DNA of 64,000 nt from Fictibacillus sp. FJAT-27399 (GTDB lineage Bacteria; Bacillota; Bacilli; Bacillales; Fictibacillaceae): positions 66,664 to 130,663 of the forward strand of contig NZ_LMVC01000001.1 in NCBI RefSeq assembly GCF_001510655.1, written 5' to 3'. The translations under genes were made by a program, and so were the position numbers. The notes below the pieces were generated by a model. It was given only the letters and a program-made list of their open reading frames with translations. It did not search any database and was not told the DNA's origin. Within the stretch, counting starts at the first letter, position 1, and each line of letters opens with the position of its first letter. Of this stretch, positions 26,175 through 33,449 are shown one piece after another.

Positions 26175-26603
26175 GTGAGTCCGATCGAGCCGATATTTGA
26201 ACTGCTATGTGAAATGGACGTTATGCTGATTTCATTGGGATTAACACTGGCTCTGCTTGGTATCAGCAGACATATCATAATGCAGTGCCCAGAAACGATA
26301 AAAAAAAGCAGCCAGCTGAAGATTTCCGATCAGAACAGAACACTTAAGATACGATTGAATCCAAGTCTGGTCCAAAACTTCTGTTTTATAAGGAATCATA
26401 TAACACACAGGAAATACCGGAAAGAAGCACCAGATGATAATGACAGCCACTCCTTCTTGTTGAATCACTCAGACGCAAAACCAACAAGGAGGAAATGGAA
26501 TGAACAGAAAGAAACAACGATCAGGACTTACACGCGGATTACAATTTTTTACAATGATATTAGGAATATGGGTACTTGCAGGCTGCAGCAGAGCACCTGT
26601 TAA
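26175..26603 (+). CDS. MifM-like regulatory leader peptide upstream of yidC2
   Basis: Frame open from GTG 26175 to 26603, overlapping the first 104 nt of yidC in another frame. AAAAGGGGGTGA is near-consensus but abuts GTG 26175; the codon at ideal spacing is ATC 26184, so the true start is uncertain. The peptide has an N-terminal membrane helix (VMLISLGLTLALLGI), a hydrophilic middle, then ITHRKYRK, P and an acidic run DDND (26433-26444) followed by SFLL. B. subtilis MifM, which lies upstream of its yidC2, has the same plan (N-terminal TM, RITTWIRK, P, acidic run, SLLL; from memory). A ribosome paused at the acidic run would cover the 5' arm of the hairpin masking the yidC Shine-Dalgarno sequence. 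Function is inferred. Confidence 0.6.
   Translation: MSPIEPIFELLCEMDVMLISLGLTLALLGISRHIIMQCPETIKKSSQLKISDQNRTLKIRLNPSLVQNFCFIRNHITHRKYRKEAPDDNDSHSFLLNHSDAKPTRRKWNEQKETTIRTYTRITIFYNDIRNMGTCRLQQSTC
26450..26491 (+). promoter_or_regulatory. Hairpin sequestering the yidC2 Shine-Dalgarno sequence
   Basis: CTCC (26450-26453) plus TTGTTG (26457-26462) pair with CAACAA (26482-26487) plus GGAG (26488-26491): ten pairs, a 3-nt bulge and a 19-nt loop. The 3' arm contains most of AAGGAGG (26486-26492), the ribosome binding site 7 nt before the yidC ATG. The 5' arm lies within the leader ORF. This matches the arrest-controlled stem-loop logic of mifM-yidC2. Confidence 0.7.
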
Positions 26604-27288
26604 CGCACAGAGCCACGGGGTATGGAGCCATTATTTTGTTTATCCCTTCTCAGAAGTGATTCAGTTTGTGGCTACCTTCTTTAACGGAAATTATGGACTG
26701 GCTATCATCTTTTTGACGATCATTATTCGCTGTATTTTATTGCCTTTTACACTTTCCCAGACAAAAAATCAGCAAAAAATGAAAGAGCTTCAGCCGGAAA
26801 TGAAGCGGATTCGAGAAAAATATAAAAGCAAAGACAGAGAAACTCAAACAAAAATGCAGCAGGAAGTTATGGCCCTTTACCAAAAGCATGGTGTTAACCC
26901 GGTGTCTATGGGATGTATGCCCTTGCTGATCCAGATGCCGATTTTGCTGGCATTCTATTATGCGATTATACGGACGAAAGAAATCGCGGCACATAATTTC
27001 TTATGGTTTAACCTGGGGACACCCGATCCAACACACATTCTGCCGATTATTGCGGCTATTACCACGTTTATTCAATATAAGATAATCAATAGACAGCTTG
27101 AGCAAGTGAATCCCCAGATCCAGATGATGGGCTACATTATGCCGATGATCATCGTTTTTTCTGCCTGGAGGCTTTCTGCAGTACTGCCCATGTACTGGAT
27201 TGTCGGTAACATCTTCATGACGGTTCAAAGCATTGTGATCAATCGAAAACGGAAAAATATTCAAACGACGGCCAATTCAAATTCTTAA
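26500..27288 (+). CDS. yidC2: Membrane protein insertase YidC2
   Basis: A 262-residue Gram-positive Oxa1/YidC/Alb3 insertase. A lipoprotein signal ends GIWVLAGCSRAP. Five TM helices follow, with the conserved hydrophilic-groove Arg in TM1 (TIIIRCILLPFTLSQ), a charged C1 loop (LQPEMKRIREKYKSK) and a TM2 with MPLLIQMPILLAFYYAI. It inserts membrane proteins with or without Sec. The presence of a leader peptide and Shine-Dalgarno-masking hairpin argues that this is the inducible YidC2 (YqjG) rather than SpoIIIJ. Confidence 0.93.
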   Translation: MNRKKQRSGLTRGLQFFTMILGIWVLAGCSRAPVNAQSHGVWSHYFVYPFSEVIQFVATFFNGNYGLAIIFLTIIIRCILLPFTLSQTKNQQKMKELQPEMKRIREKYKSKDRETQTKMQQEVMALYQKHGVNPVSMGCMPLLIQMPILLAFYYAIIRTKEIAAHNFLWFNLGTPDPTHILPIIAAITTFIQYKIINRQLEQVNPQIQMMGYIMPMIIVFSAWRLSAVLPMYWIVGNIFMTVQSIVINRKRKNIQTTANSNS

Positions 27289-27293
27289 TTCGA

Positions 27294-27325
27294 AAGAACT
27301 CTCCATTTTGGAGAGTTCTTCTATT
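27294..27325 (+). terminator. Terminator after yidC2
   Basis: Perfect AAGAACTCTCC/GGAGAGTTCTT stem with 5-nt loop. Confidence 0.85.
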
Positions 27326-27408
27326 TTACGGTGAAGCGTCTTTGTTGTACTTAGTTGACAGATTAACGGCGGAAATTCATCATAGAAAGAGGATAAGGAG
27401 TGATAGAT

Positions 27409-28188
27409 ATGAGAGAAAAGATGGTATTTTTTGATATTGATGGAACACTGATCGATGAAAGTACAGGGAGAATTCCGGATTCCACAAAGGAAGCCCTCCA
27501 TCAGCTTCGAAAGAACGGTGTTCATACCGGAATAGCAACTGGCAGGGCGCCTTTTATGTTTGCACACTTATTGAAGGAACTCGAAATGGACTCGTTTATC
27601 AGCTTTAATGGGTCGTATGTTGTTTTCAAGGGAGAAGTCATCTACAAAGCAACACTGGATGTAGAAAGGCTGAAGGAACTTGAAAAGCTTGCTGTCCAAT
27701 CGGAACATCCTCTTGTTTTCCTGGATCACGCAAAAGCAACGACCAATAATGAATACGCTGATGTGGTATATGAAAGTACGAAACATTTACTAACTGAATA
27801 TCCTTCGTTCGATGAGACTTACTATCATAGCAATGATGTTTATCAGGCGCTTCTTTTTTGTGATGAAGAGTTTGAGCAGCCGTACAGAAATGATTATAAA
27901 GGAACCTTTGATTTTATCCGCTGGCATCACCACGCGATCGATGTAATGCCGTTTGGAGGTTCTAAAGCAAAAGGGATTGAAGAACTTCTGAAACGCACAA
28001 CGATAAAACGAGAAGATACGTTTTCTTTCGGTGATGCCTTAAATGATATCGAAATGCTTCAATCATCAGGTATGGGGATTGCGATGGGCAACGGAAGGCC
28101 TGAAGCGAAAAAAGCAGCCCATTATGTTACGAAACCAGTTGGTGAAGATGGGATTTGGCACGGTTTAAAACATGCAGGCCTAATATAG
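27409..28188 (+). CDS. Cof-type HAD-IIB phosphatase
   Basis: A 259-residue HAD hydrolase. Motif I is FFDIDGTLIDE with nucleophile Asp; motif II lies in GIATGRAP; motif III Lys is in GGSKAKGIEELL; motif IV is SFGDALNDIEML, followed by GIAMGNGRPEAKKAAHYVT. The C2B cap lies between. These enzymes dephosphorylate sugar phosphates or FMN-like substrates; specificity cannot be read. AAGGAG is 8 nt before ATG 27409; GTG 27400 overlaps it and is excluded. Confidence 0.9.
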   Translation: MREKMVFFDIDGTLIDESTGRIPDSTKEALHQLRKNGVHTGIATGRAPFMFAHLLKELEMDSFISFNGSYVVFKGEVIYKATLDVERLKELEKLAVQSEHPLVFLDHAKATTNNEYADVVYESTKHLLTEYPSFDETYYHSNDVYQALLFCDEEFEQPYRNDYKGTFDFIRWHHHAIDVMPFGGSKAKGIEELLKRTTIKREDTFSFGDALNDIEMLQSSGMGIAMGNGRPEAKKAAHYVTKPVGEDGIWHGLKHAGLI

Positions 28189-28196
28189 AATGTGAG

Positions 28197-28229
28197 GCGG
28201 ACAGAGCTTTTTAGAGCTTGTCCGCTTTC
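28197..28229 (+). terminator. Terminator after the HAD gene
   Basis: GCGGACAGAGC/GAGCTTGTCCGC stem then CTTTC. Confidence 0.7.
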
Positions 28230-28342
28230 TTGTCATAAAAAAAGAAAATTGGGCAGCCTGTAGGAACCTTTGTGTCATTCTGGCAGAGAGAAGGTTTCAT
28301 TAATAGGCTGTAGAATTATTCTCCATATCATTTTAAAAAATG

Positions 28343-29009
28343 ATCCGCTGTTTATTTAAAAAAGCGAGGAATTGGAAATAGAGAGAAGCATGACGAAGCA
28401 GGAATATGGAATGCCGTAGCGAATCGTTCATTTAGCACACAAGAAGCTTACCGGAGTGGCAGCCTTAATGGTAAGCGGATTGTAATTGACCCGGGTCAAG
28501 GCGGTGTTGACAGGGGAGCAAAAGGGGCGTTCCATTCTACTCTGGAATCAGAACTGACGCTTCGCACAGGTTTGCTTGCAGCAGAAAAACTGCGAGCGGC
28601 TGGAGCCATTGTTACGATGACCAGGATGAATAATGATTATTTTTTATTGGCGAACAGAGTGTTCCAAAGCGAGTCTGTGTTTGCGGATGCTTTTATCAGT
28701 ATTCATTATAATTCATCTCTTAGCCCGGATGTGAGCGGGTTATCTACCTTTTATAATAAATCAGGAGATCAAGAACTTGCTCAATCCATTCAGGCGGAAA
28801 TATTAAACGGTGGAACAAACCTGAAGGACAGAGGGGCGAAATTCGGAGATTATTATGTAATAAGGGAGAACCAGCGTCCCGCAGCCCTAATTGAATTAGG
28901 ATTTCTATCGAACCGGCAAGACGAGCTGCAGGCAGAAACACAAGACTTTCAGGAGAATGCGGTAAGCGGAATCGTAAATGGGCTGGAAAATTATTTTAAT
29001 CAAAGATAG
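28343..29009 (+). pseudogene. Degraded N-acetylmuramoyl-L-alanine amidase (Amidase_3)
   Basis: The frame is open from a TGA just before 28343 to 29009 but has no ATG, GTG or TTG before the TTG at 28572, which lies inside the domain. Amidase_3 homology begins near 28475 (GKRIVIDPGQGGVDRGAKG) and continues with ESELTLRTG, SIHYNSS, YVIRENQRPAALIELGFLSN to the end. The family's first zinc ligand His in DPGHGG is replaced by Gln (codon 28497-28499). The missing start and lost ligand suggest an inactive remnant whose 5' part was lost. An ATG at 28394 in another frame (MTKQEYGMP) stops after nine codons. Confidence 0.65.
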
Positions 29010-29090
29010 CCAAAGTGCAGAGCATTTTATTGGCCTTTTGATAAAATATTACATATAGTGAACTATTATAGAGAAAAGAGGTATCACAGC

Positions 29091-29957
29091 ATGAAAGGAA
29101 CGGGTCTTGTCCTGGAAGGCGGGGGAATGAGGGGCGTTTATACAGCAGGAGTGCTTGATTATTTTATGGACAAGGAATTGTATTTTCCTTATGTCATTGG
29201 CGTTTCTGCCGGGGCCTGCAATGCCACCTCCTATCTTTCAAGGCAAAGAGGGAGAAACCGGGTTGTTAATATCGATTTTGTACGACATCCAGAGTACATT
29301 TCTTATAAAAATCTATTGTTGAAACGCAAAGGGCTTTTCGGGATGGACTTGATTTTTGATGAAATTCCTAAGAAACATGTCCCTTTTGATTTTGAAACGT
29401 TTGAACGTGCGACAGAACGTTTCGTGATCGGAACGACTGACAGTGAGACAGGACTGCCGGTTTATTTTGAAAAGGCGGATCATCAAGAGCATATTCTTAC
29501 CGTTCTTCGAGCTTCCGCATCTTTACCGTTTATGGCACCTGTCATCGAGTACCATGGAAAAAAACTGCTGGATGGCGGAGTGGCTGACCCTATTCCAGTC
29601 AAAAAGGCAAAAGCAGACGGAAACAAAAGGAACGTCATTGTTTTAACACAGAATGAAGGCTACAGAAAACGTAAAACAAAAATGGAATGGCTGGCGAGAA
29701 GGGTATACCAATCACAGCCGGGGATGTCTGATGTTTTGCTGAACCGTTATAAACATTACAATGAAACATTGGATTATATTGAAGAACTTGAGAAGAAAAA
29801 TGAAGTATTTGTCATCAGGCCAAAGCAGAAGCTGGATGTAGGAAGAGCAGAACGCAATCCTGTAAAGCTTCACGCCCTATATGAACGGGGAATTGAAGAT
29901 GCGATGAACGTCTATGAACAGCTGGAAGAATGGCTTCTTTTGGAAAAGACACATTAA
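29091..29957 (+). CDS. Patatin-like phospholipase
   Basis: A 288-residue patatin/RssA-type serine hydrolase. The oxyanion loop is LEGGGMRGVYTAGVLD, the nucleophile elbow GVSAGACNA (Ser) and the catalytic Asp in LLDGGVADPIPV, giving the Ser-Asp dyad. GAGGT is 8 nt before ATG 29091; the open frame from 29058 lacks one. Similar to the YjjU subgroup of uncharacterised cytosolic lipases. A long bidirectional terminator follows. Confidence 0.9.
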   Translation: MKGTGLVLEGGGMRGVYTAGVLDYFMDKELYFPYVIGVSAGACNATSYLSRQRGRNRVVNIDFVRHPEYISYKNLLLKRKGLFGMDLIFDEIPKKHVPFDFETFERATERFVIGTTDSETGLPVYFEKADHQEHILTVLRASASLPFMAPVIEYHGKKLLDGGVADPIPVKKAKADGNKRNVIVLTQNEGYRKRKTKMEWLARRVYQSQPGMSDVLLNRYKHYNETLDYIEELEKKNEVFVIRPKQKLDVGRAERNPVKLHALYERGIEDAMNVYEQLEEWLLLEKTH

Positions 29958-29964
29958 GGCACAA

Positions 29965-30015
29965 AAACGGATAGACGGATGAGAGACAAGCAGTCTCACA
30001 TCCGTCTATCCGTTT
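29965..30015. terminator. Long bidirectional terminator
   Basis: Seventeen-pair perfect arms beginning AAACGGATAGACGG, with an inner GAGAC/GTCTC stem, between the convergent patatin and ABC ATPase genes. Confidence 0.9.
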
Positions 30016-30018
30016 GCA

Positions 30019-30981
30019 TTAGTAAATGTTCTGAATCACTTCTTCTATATCCGGTTCTTTCATCTGTATGTCGAGTGGAGTGCCCCACTTTGAGATCTCC
30101 TGCAATAGAGCTGGTGAAGAAATTTTAGAGCGATCATACAAGACGGTACATTCACGGCCGTTACTTTCTGTCCTCTCAATACCATAAACCACTTGCAGTT
30201 CAGGTGGTTGTTCATACGTGACGGTAAGAATACTGGGAAGACCAATATGATTACGCAGTTCCTCCAAAGATCCATCCAATACCATCCTTCCCTGGTTAAT
30301 GACAATGACCCTGCTGCATAACTGTTCAATGTCGTCCATGTCGTGTGTGGTAAGGACGACGGTTTTATTTTCCGATTTATTCATTTCCTGCAGGAACTCC
30401 CGGATTTTATGCTTAGCTACAACATCAAGGCCGATGGTTGGCTCATCTAAGAACAAGACAGGCGGGTTGTGGATCATTGCCGCCGCAAGGTCTGCACGCA
30501 TCCTCTGACCGAGGGATAATTTTCTGACTGGAGTCTGAAGAAATTGGCTGATATCAAGGATATCATCATAGTGTTTCAAGAATCTTTGATAATGGCGGTC
30601 TTCTATTTTGTACATGTGTTTCAAAATATCAAACGAGTCTATAACAGGAAGATCCCACCAAAGCTGTGTCCGCTGGCCAAAAACAATGCCAATATTTTGA
30701 GCAAGCATTTTTCGGTTCTTTTGCGGATTGATCCCAAGAACTTTTGCCTCTCCTGACGATGGATGGAGAATTCCGGAAAGCATCTTGATCGTTGTTGATT
30801 TACCTGCACCGTTTGGGCCAATATATCCTACAAATTCACCTTCGTCTATTTTAAAAGAGATAGAATCTACGGCGTTCTTTTCCTCGTATTCCCCGGAAAA
30901 CAGCGAAAGCATGGAACCGAGCATGCCTTTTTTTGATTTGTATATTTTAAAGCTCTTTCTTAATTGATGTGCTTCAATCAT
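30019..30981 (-). CDS. ABC-2-type exporter ATPase
   Basis: A 320-residue NBD. Walker A is GPNGAGKSTTIKML; the signature LSLGQRMRADLAAAM; Walker B PVLFLDEPTIGLD; the switch His lies in TTHDMDD. The ~70-residue C-terminal extension is typical of COG4586 ATPases. It is last of a three-gene minus-strand operon with two permeases of the matching COG4587 and COG3694 families, so the complex is probably a heterodimeric exporter. The substrate is unknown. Confidence 0.9.
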   Translation of the reverse strand: MIEAHQLRKSFKIYKSKKGMLGSMLSLFSGEYEEKNAVDSISFKIDEGEFVGYIGPNGAGKSTTIKMLSGILHPSSGEAKVLGINPQKNRKMLAQNIGIVFGQRTQLWWDLPVIDSFDILKHMYKIEDRHYQRFLKHYDDILDISQFLQTPVRKLSLGQRMRADLAAAMIHNPPVLFLDEPTIGLDVVAKHKIREFLQEMNKSENKTVVLTTHDMDDIEQLCSRVIVINQGRMVLDGSLEELRNHIGLPSILTVTYEQPPELQVVYGIERTESNGRECTVLYDRSKISSPALLQEISKWGTPLDIQMKEPDIEEVIQNIY

Positions 30982-30995
30982 CGTTCAATTCCTCC

Positions 30996-31778
30996 TCAGG
31001 TTCCAGTGCTATGATAAAATTTGATGCCGTAATGCCAAAATTTCAAAGAGGCACAAAAGAATAAGCCAGCCACGGCAGCTGGAAGCAGCAGGAAGTACAG
31101 GTTGCCTCCTTTATGTAAAAGATAAAGCATAGGTACATAGTTCATAAATGCCACCGGTATCACCGTGAAAAAGATGATCTTTAACCAGCCGGGATAAATG
31201 TTCATCGGGTAGTTTGCGGCATTAAAAGGTGCATAGAGCGTAAACGTCTGAAAATCTTTTATCCGCTGTGTCCAGAACGCAATTGTCGCCGTAAACAGAG
31301 CGAGAGAAAATGAAATGAGCCATCCGCAGACAAGGATGACGGGAAGATAAGCGATAAGAAATACGAGTTGCTGCTCCTTGGAAAGTCCGTACAGGGAGAG
31401 GCAAAGAATAAGCAGACCCTGCAGAACACCACCAATCCGGCTGAGGTCGAGATTTTTTGAAAGGAGCAGAACGAGAGGAGAGACTGGCCGAATCAAGAGA
31501 CTGTCAAATTCTCCTTCTATCATATATTTCTCAAATTCGTGGATTTCAGGAGCCATCGTTCTGTACAAAGAAAGTGAAATCGATGAAATCGCGTAGAGAA
31601 CACCTACCTCATAAATATTCCAGCCTTTAATCTGATCAAAACGATTCAAAATTGCGGCTAGAAGGACAAAGTCAATCATCATGATCACGCCATAGGAGAC
31701 CATAGAGAAGATGAAATTCATTTTGTACTGCATTCTTGAACGGATGCTGGCGCTGATGAGTTTTATGTATAATTTCAT
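30996..31778 (-). CDS. ABC-2-type permease (COG3694-like)
   Basis: A 260-residue membrane protein with six TM helices and the cytosolic loop RTMAPEIHEFEKYMIEGEFDSLLIRPVSPL, characteristic of this uncharacterised exporter family. AGGAG-type site; it starts 2 nt after the stop of the upstream permease and ends 14 nt before the ATPase start. It acts with the other two subunits. Confidence 0.85.
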   Translation of the reverse strand: MKLYIKLISASIRSRMQYKMNFIFSMVSYGVIMMIDFVLLAAILNRFDQIKGWNIYEVGVLYAISSISLSLYRTMAPEIHEFEKYMIEGEFDSLLIRPVSPLVLLLSKNLDLSRIGGVLQGLLILCLSLYGLSKEQQLVFLIAYLPVILVCGWLISFSLALFTATIAFWTQRIKDFQTFTLYAPFNAANYPMNIYPGWLKIIFFTVIPVAFMNYVPMLYLLHKGGNLYFLLLPAAVAGLFFCASLKFWHYGIKFYHSTGT

Positions 31779-31780
31779 AC

Positions 31781-32560
31781 TCAGCCTCCTTGAATTTCAA
31801 TCTTTTGCCGGGCAAGGAATGTGATCCACTGATTCAGCAGCAGCAGGAAGAGCAGCCAGCCACCCTGAATAAGGAGAACCGAGCTGTTGGCTTTTTCAAG
31901 ATAGATCATCACAGGATAATAAACCACACCTGCAAATGGCAGCCATCCAGCAAATTGTGACAATGGTCCAGGCAAAAAAGTCAATGGCACCATCTGGCCC
32001 CCAAGGGAGAACATCAGGGTCAGGTTAATAAAGTGAGCCCATGAAATTTCAGTTGTCCAGCAGGATGATATTCCAATCAAATAAAATATATTTAATGAAA
32101 TGCCGACAGCTAAGATGACAGAAAGGAAGGTATATATGTAGACCGGAAAGTGTTCTGGGGTGTAAAATCCGACGGTAAAGGTGAAAATCAAGCCGATCGG
32201 AAGACTTCTAAAGAGGGCGTTATACCCTATCCTTCCTGCCTCCTGGCTCGTTATGTAGAAAAAATAGTTCGTGGGTCTTGCAAGTTCAAACGAGATTGCA
32301 CCGTTTCTTACGCCGGCCTGAATCCCGAGACCCGCTGTTAAAAATACGGTCATCCACAGAATGCATTGGCTCGCCCCCATATAATAGGTCATGTCCATGA
32401 TACTGTATGGACTTTTTTGTTCCTTTCCAGCCAGTACTCCTGTCCATATGGCGATGTAAACAAAGCCAAAGATTGCTGAAGCGGCATTATTAATAAGGTG
32501 GGACAGGCGGTATTGCATATTGCGTGAAAAACTTTTCTTAAAAAGAAGCCAGTATACCAT
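31781..32560 (-). CDS. ABC-2-type permease (COG4587-like)
   Basis: A 259-residue, six-TM permease with a matching loop (AGVRNGAISFELARPTNYFFY). Start at 32560 (MVYWLLFKKSFSRN) chosen because GGAGG is 6 nt upstream; the longer frame to 32629 has none. First gene of the exporter operon. No regulator gene is linked. Confidence 0.85.
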   Translation of the reverse strand: MVYWLLFKKSFSRNMQYRLSHLINNAASAIFGFVYIAIWTGVLAGKEQKSPYSIMDMTYYMGASQCILWMTVFLTAGLGIQAGVRNGAISFELARPTNYFFYITSQEAGRIGYNALFRSLPIGLIFTFTVGFYTPEHFPVYIYTFLSVILAVGISLNIFYLIGISSCWTTEISWAHFINLTLMFSLGGQMVPLTFLPGPLSQFAGWLPFAGVVYYPVMIYLEKANSSVLLIQGGWLLFLLLLNQWITFLARQKIEIQGG

Positions 32561-32744
32561 CTCAATCCTCCTTTTTATGGTTTTTTGGCACAGGATTTTT
32601 AATATAGCAAATAATGTGAATGGAAGCAATAAGGTAAATTATTTAGTAATTTAATTAGTGGAAATTATAGAGCAATTCCTTCTTTGATTGAAAGGCTGGG
32701 ATTAGTATCACCGGTTATGATCAATCGTTGAGTCAGAGGAAATC

Positions 32745-32945
32745 ATGTGTGAACAGCAAAAGCAGCTGCTTCAGATTATGGAAACAGCGCGTGACTACTG
32801 AATCAAGGTGATCGCAGAAGGGAGTGAACGGAAGGAGGTAGCAGAATACTGCGAGGAGATCGGTGTTGATCTTGTTCAAGGATATCTCTTCGGGAAACCA
32901 GATCCTCTTCGCATGAAAGGCCCCCTGTTCATTTGCAATAAATAA
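32745..32945 (+). pseudogene. EAL-domain (c-di-GMP phosphodiesterase) C-terminal debris
   Basis: ATG 32745 reads MCEQQKQLLQIMETARDY, then an in-frame TGA at 32799-32801, then KVIAEGSERKEVAEYCEE and GVDLVQGYLFGKPDPL to a TAA at 32945. The latter part is the end of an EAL domain (VIAEGVE, LGCDLVQGYLFGKP in the family). Only ~65 residues survive and a stop interrupts them, so no enzyme can be made. The surrounding 32561-33449 stretch holds no intact gene. Confidence 0.75.
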
Positions 32946-32954
32946 AAGTTGAAT

Positions 32955-33028
32955 AGATTGGGGTGAATCGCTGGCGATGATAAGAGCCGGCTGATTTGTG
33001 TAACAAATGAAGCGCCCGAAAAGCAGAT
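32955..33028 (+). repeat. Interspersed stem-loop repeat, copy A
   Basis: Contains GATAAGAGCCGGCTGATTTG, then TGTAACAAATGAAGCGCC and GAAAAGCAGATGGG. Copies B (52849-52920, inverted, ~90% alike over 67 bp) and C (57412-57466, inverted, shorter) share it. The CATTTGT..ACAAAT and GCCGGC parts are self-complementary. It abuts the 246-bp element. Confidence 0.75.
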
Positions 33029-33274
33029 GGGGCTGTCCAGAAAGTCGAAAATTGACCTTCAGGCAGCCCCTTTTTGGCTTGAAAAATCTTCAATGAAAAG
33101 TTAATTGAAGTGGAAGATTCGAGACTCCTGCGGGACTAGCGTGACAGGTGAGACTCCCGCCGGTGCCTGCACCAAAAAGTAGGCGTTCACGCCGGTAAGG
33201 CTCACCGCACGCCCCGCGGAAAGCGAGCAGCCTGGAACGGAAATCAACAGCTTACAGACTTCTTGGACAGCCCC
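33029..33274 (+). repeat. 246-bp interspersed element, copy 1
   Basis: Bounded by GGGGCTGTCC and GGACAGCCCC as terminal inverted repeats. An inverted copy of the same length lies at 50074-50319; I count three mismatches. It has no ORF. The interior contains GAGACTCCTGCGGGA and GCGGAAAGCGAGCAGCCTGG, a pattern I recall as widespread intergenic repeats in Bacillaceae. The left part can fold GGGGCTG/CAGCCCC followed by TTTTT, like a terminator. Confidence 0.88.
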
Positions 33275-33449
33275 TTCTGATTTTCAGAAGGCTTCAATCA
33301 CACCCCACCAAAACAACAAAATGGACTATTTTTTTTTTTTTTTTTGAAAAAAATTCTAATGAAAAACTTGGAATCTCTTTCAAACTTTAGTAATCTAGTA
33401 GGGAAGGTTTTGTAATATAATTGTAATAATCTACTGGAGGGAAAGGGTT

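Noticed and set aside
33328-33345. Long T homopolymer upstream of the PBP gene as a phase-variation tract
   Set aside because: It lies over 100 bp before the start codon and outside any obvious promoter spacer, so slippage would have no clear effect.
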